Of a DNA stretch of 64,000 bases, positions 17,143 to 26,752 are shown in pieces (position 1 is the first letter of the stretch; each line of letters opens with the position of its first letter). Made by a program: the position numbers and the translations under genes. The notes under the pieces are model-generated. The model saw only the letters and a list, made by a program, of their open reading frames with translations. It ran no database searches and was not told where the DNA came from. Source of the DNA: Symbiobacterium terraclitae (GTDB lineage Bacteria; Bacillota; Sulfobacillia; Symbiobacteriales; Symbiobacteriaceae); assembly GCF_017874315.1 (NCBI RefSeq), contig NZ_JAGGLG010000004.1, positions 1 to 64,000 on the forward strand, given 5' to 3'.

Positions 17143-17868
17143 CTATTTTGAATCTAGACCTTCGGCGATGGCGTGTAGTCCACAAGGATCACAGAGGGCG
17201 ATGCGATTCCGGCCGTGGTCTGCGATCAGCCCTTCCGTGCGGAACTCGCCCAGCACCCGCACCACCGTCTCCGTGGCCAGGCCCACCATCGAGGCGATCT
17301 CGCTGCGGGAGAGCGTAATGACGGACTCGCCTTCGGCCGTGCACTCCGTGGCGGAGAGCAGGACCTGCGCGATGGCGCTGCGGGCCGGGAGCATGGAGAG
17401 GCCGTGGAGCCTGTTGTAGGCCAGGCGGACCTCCTCGGCCATGCCCGTCAGCAGGGCGTAGAGGATGGCGGGGTCCTGCTCGGCCAGCCGCTGGCCGTGC
17501 TGGCGGGGCACGAAGCAGACGTCCGCGCCGCGCCGGCCCGCCCGGGCCGTTGCCCAGTGCACCGCCCTGGCGCCGAGGCCCGACATGCCGCAGACACTGC
17601 CCGCAGGCGCCAGCCGCACGATCTGCTCCCGCCCGGCCAGGTCGACCACGTACTCGAGCACCTGCCCGCGGCCCACCAGCCACCAGCCCTGAGCCGAGTC
17701 CCCCTGGCGGTAGAGGATCTCCCCCGGCGCCAGGCGCCGCGCCACCCCGTGCTCGCGCAGCAGGGCGATCTGGGCCTGGAGCGCGCGCCAGCACATGGGG
17801 GCGCCGCGCTCGCGCACCGGGCACGTGGCGCACTGCCGAACCGGAGCCCGTTCCGTGCTCACTGCCAT
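17143..17868 (-). CDS. Crp/Fnr-family transcription regulator with an N-terminal cysteine cluster
   Basis: This 241-residue regulator has a cyclic-nucleotide-like beta-roll (~30-140), a dimer helix and a winged HTH (LSRSEIASMVGLATETVVRVLGEF, ~185-208). The N-terminus has C13-x2-C16-x9-C26, with further cysteines in SVCGMSG and DVCFVPR. This fits an oxygen- or NO-sensing iron-sulfur cluster of Fnr type, although spacing differs from E. coli Fnr. It lies immediately upstream of the oxidase-like operon on the same strand and probably controls it. A TGACGTCA palindrome lies about 60 bp before its start. The ribosome site is close to the ATG. Confidence 0.88.
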   Translation of the reverse strand: MAVSTERAPVRQCATCPVRERGAPMCWRALQAQIALLREHGVARRLAPGEILYRQGDSAQGWWLVGRGQVLEYVVDLAGREQIVRLAPAGSVCGMSGLGARAVHWATARAGRRGADVCFVPRQHGQRLAEQDPAILYALLTGMAEEVRLAYNRLHGLSMLPARSAIAQVLLSATECTAEGESVITLSRSEIASMVGLATETVVRVLGEFRTEGLIADHGRNRIALCDPCGLHAIAEGLDSK

Positions 17869-17997
17869 ATCACCTGCGACTTTCCCGGGCCACCACCTTT
17901 ACTTCCCTTGTAGCCAAGCGCGGGGATGACGTCAATCCGCCCACCGTACGGGGCCATTCGGCCTATGTGCGGGCCGGGAAGGCCCGGTCCGGCGGGG

Positions 17998-20070
17998 CTA
18001 CCGGGAGGCGGAGACGACCCGGACGGGCCGCTCGCCCGACACGTCGGCCCGGACTCCCTCCGGAGTCACCTCCAGGTTGACCCGGGCACCGCCGACGCGC
18101 AGCCCCCGCACCGTCACCCGTCCCAGCCACGGGGGCAGGGTCGGGCGCAGCCGCAGCAGCCCGGCCCCGGCGTCGGGGTCGAGGCCGAGGATCGCCTGCA
18201 TCAGCGCCACGGGCGCCGCTGCCGCCCAGGCCTGGGGCGAGCAGGCCACGGGGTAGTCGACGGGGACGCCCACGTCCCGGGAGTACCCGCAGAACAGCTC
18301 GGGCAGGCGGTAGTGGGCGAAGTGCGAGGCCGCGTCCACCAGGCCGGTGATCACCTGGTTGGCCTCCCGGTCGAACCCGTACCGCTTCAGCCCCAGCACG
18401 CAGAGCGAGTTGTCGTGGGGCCAGACCGAGCCGTTGTGGTAGCTCATGGGGCTGTAGGTCGGCTCCGCGGCGCTCAGCGTGCGGATGCCCCACCCGCTGA
18501 ACATGTCCGGGGCCACGAGCCGCGCGGCCACGGACGCGGCGCGGGCTTCGTCCACGATGCCCGACCAGAGGCAGTGGCCGATGTCGGACGAGACGGTGGC
18601 CACCTGCCGCTTCTCCCCGTCCAAAGCGATGGCGTAGTACTGCCTCTCCGGCATCCAGAAGGCGCTGTTGAACCGCGCCTTCAGGTCCGCCGCATCCCGG
18701 GCCAGCCGGCGGGCGAGATCAGCCTCGCCCAGCGCCTGCAGGACCGGCGCCAGCCGGCGCTTGGCGTCGAAGACGTAGCCCTGCACCTCGGAGACCGCGA
18801 CGGGGCTGGCCGCCGGCTTGCCGTCCGGGTGGCACAGGGAGTCCGGCGAGTCCTTCCAGGACTGGACCTGGAGGCCCCGTCCGGGGTCGGCCCGGAACTC
18901 GAGGAAGCCGTCGCCGTCCACGTCGCCGTACCGGTCGAGCCAGTTGAGAGCCTCCCGCACGCTGGGCAGCAGCTCCCGCACCAGGTCCAGGTCCCCGGTC
19001 CAGGCGTGGTAGTCGCAGAGCAGCACCAGGAAGAGGGCGGTGGCGTCCACCGAGCCGTAGTAGCGGCCGTAGGGGACCTCCCCCAGGTTCGCCATCTCGC
19101 CGTGGCGCATCTCGTGCAGGATCTTGCCCGGCTCCTCGGCCCGGAACGGGTCGACCTGCCGCCCCTGCAGGGCGGCCAGGGTCCGGAGCGTGCCACGGGC
19201 GAACTCGGGGTTCAGCGGGAGGGCCTGGATGGCCGTGATGATCGAGTCGCGCCCGAACGGCACCGCGTACCACGGGATGCCCGCGACCGGGAACAGCCCC
19301 TGCCCCTGGTCGGCCGCCAGTAGCCGCAGGTCGCTCACCGAGCGGGCCAGGATCCGGTTGAGAAGGGGGTTGTCCGTGTCGATGGCCGTGCAGGCCTCCG
19401 CCCAGTCGGCGTACTCCTGCCGCAGGGCCTCGAGGGCCTGGTCGAACCCGCGGCAGGCCGGAAACGCCCCGTTCTCCGCGGGCAGGACGGCGACGTCGAG
19501 CGCGGCCGTCCCCCGCGGCGGCAGGGAGAGGTCCCACGAGGCCTGCGAGACGGCCAGGGCGTCGGGGGGCGTCAGGAAGAGCACCCGGGTCTGGCGCAGG
19601 ACGCCGTCGCGGCCCCGGTAGCCCAGGGTGACGGAGCCCCCCTCCCGCCGCGGCTCCTCAGGCACGCCCCGGTCGGCCGGCGGAACCCCCCGAACCTGGA
19701 ACAGGTCGGCGAAGTCGGCCTCGAAGCGCAGGTCGAGCCGCACGGAAACGGGCGCGAACTCCAAGTTGGTGACGGTGATCCGCTCGTACAGCACGCCCGC
19801 GCGGATGACCCGCTGCCGCTCCAGCCCCAGCCCGGCCCGGCTGAAGATCTGGCGGCTGACGCCGGCCTGGAGGAAGACCCGCTGGACGTAGTTCTCCGCG
19901 GCGGTCCCCCCCAGCAGTCCGGGCCGCTGGCCGTCCACGCGCAGCTCGAAGCGGCTCAGGTAGCGGGTGTCGCGGAAGAACAGCCCCAGCGGCCCGTCTT
20001 CTGGCGCGATGTCTCCCCATCGGTTTGATACTTGGAAGAGGTCGCCCTCACGGGTGACAAGGTACTCCAT
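17998..20070 (-). CDS. Amylo-alpha-1,6-glucosidase-family glycogen debranching-type enzyme
   Basis: This 690-residue cytoplasmic protein has an N-terminal beta-rich domain (MEYLVTREGDLFQVSNRWGDI..GLFFRDTRYLSRFEL), typical of bacterial debranching-family proteins. A catalytic (alpha/alpha)6 barrel follows (~280-640) with IPWYAVPFGRDSIITAIQAL, WTGDLDLVRELLP, QSWKDSPDSL and YHNGSVWPHDNSL. It likely hydrolyses alpha-linked oligosaccharides brought in by the adjacent ABC importer. The ATG at 20070 is chosen for its AAGGAGG site; a longer frame upstream lacks one. It is the last gene of the importer operon, 78 bp after another glycosidase of related fold. Confidence 0.85.
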   Translation of the reverse strand: MEYLVTREGDLFQVSNRWGDIAPEDGPLGLFFRDTRYLSRFELRVDGQRPGLLGGTAAENYVQRVFLQAGVSRQIFSRAGLGLERQRVIRAGVLYERITVTNLEFAPVSVRLDLRFEADFADLFQVRGVPPADRGVPEEPRREGGSVTLGYRGRDGVLRQTRVLFLTPPDALAVSQASWDLSLPPRGTAALDVAVLPAENGAFPACRGFDQALEALRQEYADWAEACTAIDTDNPLLNRILARSVSDLRLLAADQGQGLFPVAGIPWYAVPFGRDSIITAIQALPLNPEFARGTLRTLAALQGRQVDPFRAEEPGKILHEMRHGEMANLGEVPYGRYYGSVDATALFLVLLCDYHAWTGDLDLVRELLPSVREALNWLDRYGDVDGDGFLEFRADPGRGLQVQSWKDSPDSLCHPDGKPAASPVAVSEVQGYVFDAKRRLAPVLQALGEADLARRLARDAADLKARFNSAFWMPERQYYAIALDGEKRQVATVSSDIGHCLWSGIVDEARAASVAARLVAPDMFSGWGIRTLSAAEPTYSPMSYHNGSVWPHDNSLCVLGLKRYGFDREANQVITGLVDAASHFAHYRLPELFCGYSRDVGVPVDYPVACSPQAWAAAAPVALMQAILGLDPDAGAGLLRLRPTLPPWLGRVTVRGLRVGGARVNLEVTPEGVRADVSGERPVRVVSASR

Positions 20071-20148
20071 GAACCGTTTCCTCCTTGTGGATCCGGGGAC
20101 CCGCCGGCCGGCGGATCCCCGGGCTCCGTCTCTCACGCGCTGCGGTGG

Positions 20149-22314
20149 TCAGGGCGCCGCATGCCGGACGCGGACGCCCTCGGCCTCCACGGCCCACCCC
20201 TCCTCCTGGGAGGCCACCGTGAGGACCGCGCCGTCCCAGGACAGGTCGAACCGGTTGGTGCCCACCCGCACGCCCTTGAGGCTCGCCCGCGTCCAGCCCG
20301 CGGGGAAGCAGGGCCTGAGCAGCAGCCTCCGCTCGTGGGCCCGGGGGCGCAGGCCGAAGACCTGGGACACCACCGGCCAGGCGATGCCGTAGCCGGACCA
20401 CGCCTGGACGAAGCAGCCGCCGTCGGGCAGGATCTCCGGGACCGCCCCGGGCATGTGCCGCTCCAGGGTCTCCGCCAGCGACCGCACGCGGGCCAGCGCC
20501 TGGTCGGGGCGGCCGTAGTTCAGCTCCGCCACCGCCAGGACTCCCGTGTTGATGCTCATGGCGGCGGCCTGTTCGATTCCGTTCAGGTACATGCCCCAGG
20601 GGCCGGTGAACTCGTCCGACTCCGCGCGCGCAAGCAGCCGGGCCGCCCGGTGGGGCGGCGTCAGTCCGGCCTCCAGCGGCGTGATGACGATCCAGTTCTT
20701 CAGGAGCCAGGGCCGCCGGACGTCCTGCTCCGGGTCCGCCTCGGCCCGGGCGAGCAAGTGGCCGTACGCCTCCCGGACGCCGGGGCGCGCGTGGTCGACG
20801 TACTGGGACCGGGTGGAGAGGTCCAGCAGCTCGCGCAGCCTGGAGGCGATCTCCCTGGGCGTCGCCAGCAGATCGCCGTACATGCCCTCCTCCTCGATCC
20901 AGAAGGCGGCCTCCAGGCGGCGGCAGACGGCGCCGGCCAGCTGGCGGCTGCGGGCGGCCACGTCAAGGTCCCCCAGCACGTCCGCCATGCCGGCCAGGGC
21001 CTCCAGCGCCTCCGCCGTGTACGCGGCGACGTCGATCATCTGCAGGTCGAGCCCCGCGACCTCCATGATGCCGCTGCCGTGGGGCAGCACCTCCCCCGGG
21101 GCGCACCGCTCCCCCATCACCCAGCCCAGCAGGCCCTGCCGGCAGAACGGGTAGTTTCGCCGGAGGAACTCGGTGTCGCCGGTCCAGAGGAAGGTCTGCC
21201 ACACGGCCTTCACGAACTGCGGCGTCTCCTGGGTGTTGCCGGGGTGGAACACGTGGCCCCGGGTAGTCGCCTCGTGGATCACCCGGCCGCTTTCGCCATT
21301 GGCCTGCTGGCTGATCCGCCGCAGGGCGTCCAGGGTCTCGGCGGCGACCTCGTGCTGGCCCAGCGCCAGGCACCCGAGCACGGCGTAGGCGCTGTCGCAG
21401 CCGAAGAGCCAGACGTAATCGGGCGCGCCCGCGCCCAGGGCACGCCCCAGCCCGGGCATGTCGCGCACCATCCAGTCGTAGTTGCACTTAATCCAGTCCC
21501 AGGCGCGCGCGATCGCAGCGTCGGGGACCTCCAGCGCGCTGCTGGCGAGCAGCCGCTCGTACCGCTCCGCCTTGCTGGCCCAGAGCGCGTCCGGGTCGGC
21601 CGAGGCGCGGCCGAAGGCGGCCCGGGCCGTCGCCTCCCCGGCGTCGGACCCGGCGACCACGAACTCGATCACGGCCTCGGCCTCGGCCGTCAGGGGCAGT
21701 TCGTAGTCCAGCGCCACGGAGACGCCCTGCCCCCGGGTCTGCTCCGGCCCCCACAGGTCGGCGCCGCACGCGGAGCCCACCGGCACGAGGCCCCTGGCCC
21801 CCACGACGACGGACCACGGGTTGTGCTCGTCCCGGATCACCCAGGCCTGCAGCTCCGGGTCAAACTCGGCCTGGTCGCCGCCGTCCTGCAGCCCCGACCG
21901 CTCCGACAGCCAGACGCCCTGCAGGTCGCTGCGGGCGAGGAAGCGGAGCTGCACCGTGCGGTCGCTGGCCGCCCGCAGCGTGTAGCGCACGATCAGCGCA
22001 GGCTCGCCGTCGGGCACGAACTGCCGCCGCACGATTTGCAGGTCGCCGAGCTCGTAGTCGTGCGCGCTCCAGAAGGCCCCGCTGGAGAACCGGGCGGCGT
22101 CGGTCAGCCAGACGCCGTCCACGCGGAGCCAGAAGCCGTCCAGCAGCTTAACGGGGTGGGCCCAGAGCCCGCCCATCTCCCCGGGGACGTGCCACCCCAG
22201 GTCGGGGAAGGCGCCGTTCTGCGCCCCGATCAGGTAGGCGCGGTCGCCGGCGGTGATATAGCCGTGGGTCAGGTCCGTCTGCTTCGTCAGCGAGAGCGAC
22301 TCGCTCCGCGCCAT
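20149..22314 (-). CDS. Glycoside hydrolase with (alpha/alpha)6 barrel (GH63/debranching-like)
   Basis: This 721-residue protein has an N-terminal beta-sandwich domain (to ~270) and a helical-barrel catalytic domain. Motifs include PDYVWLFGCDSAYAVLGCLALGQHEVA, GRVIHEATTRGHVFHPGNTQETPQF and WTGDTEFLRRNYP. The barrel architecture is shared by GH15, GH63 and debranching enzymes. The nearest class is uncertain, and an alpha-glucosidase role is inferred from context. The ATG at 22314 follows the permease gene by 20 bp; the ribosome site is GGGAGG. No signal peptide is seen, so it probably acts on imported oligosaccharide. Confidence 0.8.
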   Translation of the reverse strand: MARSESLSLTKQTDLTHGYITAGDRAYLIGAQNGAFPDLGWHVPGEMGGLWAHPVKLLDGFWLRVDGVWLTDAARFSSGAFWSAHDYELGDLQIVRRQFVPDGEPALIVRYTLRAASDRTVQLRFLARSDLQGVWLSERSGLQDGGDQAEFDPELQAWVIRDEHNPWSVVVGARGLVPVGSACGADLWGPEQTRGQGVSVALDYELPLTAEAEAVIEFVVAGSDAGEATARAAFGRASADPDALWASKAERYERLLASSALEVPDAAIARAWDWIKCNYDWMVRDMPGLGRALGAGAPDYVWLFGCDSAYAVLGCLALGQHEVAAETLDALRRISQQANGESGRVIHEATTRGHVFHPGNTQETPQFVKAVWQTFLWTGDTEFLRRNYPFCRQGLLGWVMGERCAPGEVLPHGSGIMEVAGLDLQMIDVAAYTAEALEALAGMADVLGDLDVAARSRQLAGAVCRRLEAAFWIEEEGMYGDLLATPREIASRLRELLDLSTRSQYVDHARPGVREAYGHLLARAEADPEQDVRRPWLLKNWIVITPLEAGLTPPHRAARLLARAESDEFTGPWGMYLNGIEQAAAMSINTGVLAVAELNYGRPDQALARVRSLAETLERHMPGAVPEILPDGGCFVQAWSGYGIAWPVVSQVFGLRPRAHERRLLLRPCFPAGWTRASLKGVRVGTNRFDLSWDGAVLTVASQEEGWAVEAEGVRVRHAAP

Positions 22315-22334
22315 GCCGCAATGCCTCCCGCGCC

Positions 22335-23165
22335 CTATCCCTTCATGCCGGTGATGGTGATGCCCTTGATGAACCACCGGTTCAGGATGAGGTAGATGAT
22401 GATGACGGGGATGGTGAGGAACATCGATCCGGCAAGCACCTGGTTCCAGAAGCTGTAGTACTCGTTCTTGAAGGTCTGCAGGCCAACGGTGAGGGTGTAC
22501 ATCTCCCGGCTGCGGGCGATCAGGTTCGGCCAGAGGAAGTTGTTCCAGTCGCCCAGGAAGTTGAAGATGATCTGGGCCGCCAGCGCCGGCTTGGTGAGCG
22601 GCAGGACGACCCGCCAGAAGATGCCGAACCGGCTCAGCCCGTCGATCTGCGCGGCCTCCTCCAGCTCGACCGGGATGGTCGAGAAGAACTGCCGCATCAG
22701 GAAGATGCCGAAGGCGCTGACGGTGAAGGGCACGATCAGACCGTAGTAGCTGTCCAGCCAGCCCAGCTTGCTGAGGATCAGGTACTGCGGGATCAGGATG
22801 ACGGCGGCCGGGATCATCATCGTGGCCAGGATGGCCCAGAAGACGAGTTCCCGCCCCGGGAACCGGATGCGCGCCAGCGCATAGCCCGCCAGGGAGTTGA
22901 AGAAGACCTTGGCCAGCGTGCCCAACCCGGCCACAACCACGCTGTTGAAGACCCACCGGCCGAAGTCCCCGCTCTTCAGGATGTACTTGAAGTTCTCCAG
23001 GGTCGGCTCCGGCGGGAGGCCCCAGTTCTTGAAGAGGAGGTGCACGTGCTGGGTCTTGGTGAGCGCGGTGGAAACCGACAGGAGGAACGGCCCTACCGTG
23101 ATCAGGGCGTACCCGATCAGGAGCACGTACAGCACCGCACGCACGGACCGGCTTGAGATCTCCAT
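22335..23165 (-). CDS. Carbohydrate ABC transporter permease, MalG type
   Basis: This 276-residue permease has six helices and the EAA loop EEAAQIDGLSRFGIFWRVVLPLTKPAL, standard for the CUT1 sugar importer family. The N-terminus (SVRAVLYVLLIGYALITVGPFLLSVS) and C-terminus (NRWFIKGITITGMKG) are textbook MalG-type. The ATG at 23165 comes 2 bp after the MalF-type stop. It partners with the permease upstream and the binding protein. No ATPase gene is nearby, so a shared MsmK/MsiK-like ATPase elsewhere is the likely energiser. The substrate is probably an oligosaccharide. Confidence 0.93.
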   Translation of the reverse strand: MEISSRSVRAVLYVLLIGYALITVGPFLLSVSTALTKTQHVHLLFKNWGLPPEPTLENFKYILKSGDFGRWVFNSVVVAGLGTLAKVFFNSLAGYALARIRFPGRELVFWAILATMMIPAAVILIPQYLILSKLGWLDSYYGLIVPFTVSAFGIFLMRQFFSTIPVELEEAAQIDGLSRFGIFWRVVLPLTKPALAAQIIFNFLGDWNNFLWPNLIARSREMYTLTVGLQTFKNEYYSFWNQVLAGSMFLTIPVIIIYLILNRWFIKGITITGMKG

Positions 23166-23167
23166 GG

Positions 23168-24067
23168 CTAGTACTGCACCTCCTCGCCGAACCACCGCTT
23201 CTGGATGTACGTCAGCGCCAGAATCACCACGAAGAGGATCGTCGCCAGGGCGGAGGCGTAGCCCATGCGGAAGTACCCGCCGAAGGCGTTCTTATACACG
23301 TAGAGCACCACCGTCATGGTCGCGTCGGCGGGCCCGCCCTGCCCGTTGGTCATGAGGTAGGGCTGGTCGAACAGCTGCAGCGTGCCGATGACGGACATGA
23401 TGGAGACGAAGAGCGTCGTGGGACGGAGCAGCGGCAGGGTGATGTAGCGGAGCCGCTGCCAGTAGGTCGCGCCGTCGACCATCGCCGCCTCGTAGTAAGA
23501 GTCCGGGATGTCGTTCAGGCCGGCTGTGAAGAGCACCATGTACTGCCCCACCGTGGACCAGACGTTCATCATCATGATAGAGAGCAGAGCGGTCCTGGCG
23601 TTCTCCATCCAGCTGACCGGCGGAATGCCGAACCAGCCCAGGATGTGGTTCAGGAGGCCCGTTTTGGAGTAGATGTAGAGGAACATGATGGAGACGACGA
23701 CGGACGAGGTCACCGTGGGGATGAAATACGCCACCCGGAAGAAGTTCTGGCCGCGGACGCCGGTGGTCACCATCAGCGCCAGGATCAGCGCGATCACCAT
23801 CTGGGTCGGCACCACCCCGGCCGCGTAGATGACGACGTTGGTGAACGCCTTCTTGAACACGGGATCCCGGAACGCCTCGAGGTAATTGCCGAGCCCGATG
23901 AACCGCGCCGTCTCGGGCGACAGGATGTCGTAGTCGAAGAAGCTCAGGTAGATGGCGTACAGCACGGGACCGATGACGAACGTTCCCAGGATCACGATCG
24001 CCGGCACCAGGAACAGGTAGGCCGTGGCGATCTCCTGCACCTTCTGGGACCTCAGCCGGCTGAGCAC
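23168..24067 (-). CDS. Carbohydrate ABC transporter permease, MalF type
   Basis: This 299-residue permease starts with GTG at 24067 behind GGGGGGAGCCT. It has six helices and the EAA loop YYEAAMVDGATYWQRLRYITLPLLRPT of CUT1 sugar importers. LFLVPAIVILGTFVIGPVLYAIYLSF is the family N-terminal helix. It is separated from the binding-protein gene by a strong hairpin (24086-24121), the usual device for making more binding protein than permease. Confidence 0.93.
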   Translation of the reverse strand: MLSRLRSQKVQEIATAYLFLVPAIVILGTFVIGPVLYAIYLSFFDYDILSPETARFIGLGNYLEAFRDPVFKKAFTNVVIYAAGVVPTQMVIALILALMVTTGVRGQNFFRVAYFIPTVTSSVVVSIMFLYIYSKTGLLNHILGWFGIPPVSWMENARTALLSIMMMNVWSTVGQYMVLFTAGLNDIPDSYYEAAMVDGATYWQRLRYITLPLLRPTTLFVSIMSVIGTLQLFDQPYLMTNGQGGPADATMTVVLYVYKNAFGGYFRMGYASALATILFVVILALTYIQKRWFGEEVQY

Positions 24068-24085
24068 AGGCTCCCCCCCTGTACC

Positions 24086-24121
24086 GCGAATGGGGCCGAC
24101 ACGAGCGCCGGCCCCATTCGC
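24086..24121 (-). promoter_or_regulatory. Intercistronic stem-loop between binding protein and permease genes
   Basis: A 13-bp perfect stem (GCGAATGGGGCCG / CGGCCCCATTCGC) with a 10-nt loop and no T-run. It is likely a partial terminator or mRNA-stabilising element. Confidence 0.7.
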
Positions 24122-24133
24122 TCCCGTACGCGT

Positions 24134-25455
24134 TTACTTCTTGATGACCTCTTCGAACTTGGCCTGTACCCGATCCAGTTCGGACTTCGGATCCTTGCCG
24201 TTGAGGATCATGTTCTCCAGCGCCTTGCCGAACTCGTCGACGTAGGGCGCCTGGTTGGCCGTGTACTGGAAGGGCTGGGCGTACTTGACGCCGGCGATCA
24301 GGGCAGCGCGGTCATCCTTGCCCTCGAAGAAGGGATCGCTGGCCACGGCCGTGCGGGAGGGCAGCTCGAGGCCGAGCTGGACCATCTGCCGCTGCGCCTC
24401 GTCGCTGGTGAGGTAGTCGACCAGCTTGAAGGCCTCAGCCGGATGCTTGGAACTCTTGGACACGGCGTAGGCCACGGTGAAGACGAAGTTGGACTTGCCC
24501 GCGGGGCCCGCCGGCAGCTCGGCCACGCCGTACTCCACGTTCGGGTACTCGGCGAGGAACGGGATCATCCAGTGGCCCTCCAGGACCATGGCCGCCTTCT
24601 CCTGGGCGAAGGCGTCGCCCGCCCAGCCGGCGCCCAGGCCCGCCGGGGTGTCGGCCACCTTGTCCTTGGTGATCAGGCCGGTATAGAACTCGGCTGCCGC
24701 GACGGCCTCCGGGCTGTTGAAGTAAGCCTCGGTCTTCGCCTCGTTGAACAGCTGGCCGCCGGCCATGTAGATGAACGGCACGAAGCGGGCGTGGTCGGCG
24801 GAGAGCGACAGGCCCTTCACGTCGCCCTTGGTGAGCGCCCGGGCGGCCTCACGGAGCTCATCCCAGGTGGTGGGAACCGCGACGCCGGCCTCGTCCAGCA
24901 TCTTCTTGTTGTAGAACAGGCCGAGGGTGCTGTAGCCCTTGGGCAGGCCGTAGGTCTTCCCATCCCACTGGAAGCCCTTCAGCAGCGACGGCTCGAACTC
25001 GGCCAGGTTCACGCCTTCCGCCTTGATGTACTCGTCGAGCGGGATGGCCAGACCCTTGTTGATCCAGTCAGGCGCCCAGAACACGTCCACGTAGAACACG
25101 TCGGCGATGGTATTGGCCACGGCGTCGGCCTGGATCTTCTTGTCGTAGTCAGCGTTGACGACCTCGTACTTGACGGTGAGTTGGGATACTTCTCGGAGAA
25201 GCCCTCCAACAGCTTGTTGACGATCTCGGTCTCGGCAGGCGAGGACGCCCAGCCGGTCAGCCGCAGCGTCACCTGCTCTGCGGGAGCGGGGGCCTGGGCG
25301 CTCGTGTCGGAGCTGGAACTGGAGCTGGAGCTGGTGCTGCTGCCGCCCGATTGCTGCTCAGGCCCAGAGGAGGGCTGCTTGGCCCCGCCGCAGGCGGAAA
25401 GCGCCAGAGCGGCCGTCAGCAGGACAGACAGGATTCCGAGCAATCTCTTCTTCAT
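24134..25455 (-). pseudogene. Sugar ABC transporter substrate-binding lipoprotein with a -1 bp frameshift
   Basis: The N-terminal part (start ATG 25455, GGGGGAG site) is a lipoprotein signal MKKRLLGILSVLLTAALALSAC, a serine-rich linker and TLRLTGWASSPAETEIVNKLLEGFSEKYPN. The rest continues in a different frame as VKYEVVNADYDKKIQADAVANTIADVFYVDVFWAPDW to the end at 24134 (family-1 solute-binding protein). One base is missing near 25176-25186, where the text reads CCCAACTCACC but the protein needs another base before TCACC. Repairing it gives ~440 residues, the normal length. No slippery run is present, so I favour mutation or sequencing error over programmed frameshifting. Confidence 0.88.
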
Positions 25456-25479
25456 GCTCTCTCCCCCTGTGATGGTGGT

Positions 25480-25549
25480 AATTTAACCGTTTCAAGAGGA
25501 GCCCGCATAAAAGACCCGCGTACGCGGACCCTTGTGAACCGGTTAAATT
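25480..25549. promoter_or_regulatory. Paired LacI-type operators upstream of the importer operon
   Basis: AATTTAACCGTTTCAA on the plus strand (25480-25495) and a near-copy on the minus strand, AATTTAACCGGTTCA (complement of 25535-25549), flank ~40 bp with a CGCGTACGCG palindrome. The second contains the symmetric core AACCGGTT. They sit between lacI and the binding-protein start and are likely LacI operators at the operon promoter. The rest of 25456-25675 shows no gene. Confidence 0.6.
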
Positions 25550-25675
25550 CAGACAACAAGTCATTCGCCGTCCTGGTCGATCCTTCCTGCCGGCGCGGCA
25601 CAGGTTAGGCAAAAAAAGTGCGCGCCACACCCGAAGAACCTCCCCCCCATGGCACGAAAGTCGGGCGCGGCCGGT

Positions 25676-26680
25676 TCACTCCGCCCCGCGTGCGGCGCTG
25701 GAGCCGCGCACGAGCAGCGTGGGCTGGATCAGCTCGCCATGGCTCCCGGTTTCCGGGTTGGCGACGACCTTCAGCAGCAGCTCCGCCACCTTGCGCCCGA
25801 TGTCGTACACGGGCTGTCGGACGGTGGTCAGCGGCGGGTCCGTGTAAGCCGAGAGGGGCGTGCCGTCGAAGCCCACCAGGGCGACGTCGTCGGGCACCCG
25901 CAGCCCCCGCTCCTTGATGGCGCGCAGGGCGCCGGTGGCCATGATGTCCGACGCGGCCATGATGGCAGTCGGCGGCTCCGGCTGACCGAGCAGCGCGGCA
26001 GCGGCCGTGTAGCCGCTCTCCTCGGATAGGTCGCCCGCGTGCACCAGCGCGGGGTCGAAGGGCAGGTCGTGCAGATCCAGGGCCTCCCGGTACCCCGCCA
26101 TCCGGAACTGGGCGAACATGTACTTGAGCGGGGCACTGATGAAGCCGATGCGCCTGTGGCCGAGGCCGACCAGGTGCTCGACGGCCATGCGCACCCCGGC
26201 CGCGTTGTCCACGTCGATCCAGTAGTCCACCGGCTGGTGACAGCGTCCGAACAGCACGAAGGGGATGGACCGCTTCTGGAGCCACTCCACCCGGGGATCC
26301 AGCGCCTGGGACTCGAGCACGACCACCCCGCCGAGGCGCCTGCGCAGGAGTTCGCGGGGGAGGTCGTCCGCGTTGTTGCCCGGGTGGAGCAGCAGAAGCC
26401 CGACGTGGTGCTCTGCGGTCACGTCCATCACGCCGCTGATCAACTCCAGCAGGAACGGGTCCGCGTGACGGGGAGCGGGCATCAGCAGCCCGACGATGTC
26501 CGCCTGCCGGCGCGCGAGGCCCTGTGCCCAGCTGTTCGGATGGTAGTCCAGCTCGCGGATGGATGCGAGCACCCTCTCCCGCGTCTCGGGCGAAACCCGC
26601 GGGTCGTTGTTCAGCACGTAGGAGACGGTGGCCACCGACACCCCCGCGTGACGTGCAACTTGCCTGATGGTGACAGCCAA
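25676..26680 (-). CDS. LacI-family transcriptional repressor
   Basis: This 334-residue regulator begins [49 protein letters not shown], a complete LacI HTH plus hinge. A periplasmic-binding-protein-like effector domain follows ([62 protein letters not shown]). The TTG at 26680 behind GGGGGTGA gives the standard N-terminus; an ATG at 26722 would add 14 atypical residues. It lies upstream of the importer operon and probably represses it through the paired operators, with an imported sugar as inducer. Confidence 0.92.
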   Translation of the reverse strand: MAVTIRQVARHAGVSVATVSYVLNNDPRVSPETRERVLASIRELDYHPNSWAQGLARRQADIVGLLMPAPRHADPFLLELISGVMDVTAEHHVGLLLLHPGNNADDLPRELLRRRLGGVVVLESQALDPRVEWLQKRSIPFVLFGRCHQPVDYWIDVDNAAGVRMAVEHLVGLGHRRIGFISAPLKYMFAQFRMAGYREALDLHDLPFDPALVHAGDLSEESGYTAAAALLGQPEPPTAIMAASDIMATGALRAIKERGLRVPDDVALVGFDGTPLSAYTDPPLTTVRQPVYDIGRKVAELLLKVVANPETGSHGELIQPTLLVRGSSAARGAE

Positions 26681-26752
26681 GGCCTCACCCCCTGAGTCGT
26701 TTTTCCCCCGATACTTCACCATCCGGGCGCGCAGACCCTCCCGCCGCGCGGT

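Noticed and set aside
25165-25190. Programmed frameshift in the binding-protein gene
   Set aside because: There is no slippery heptamer, stimulatory structure or internal ribosome site, and the family is not known for recoding.
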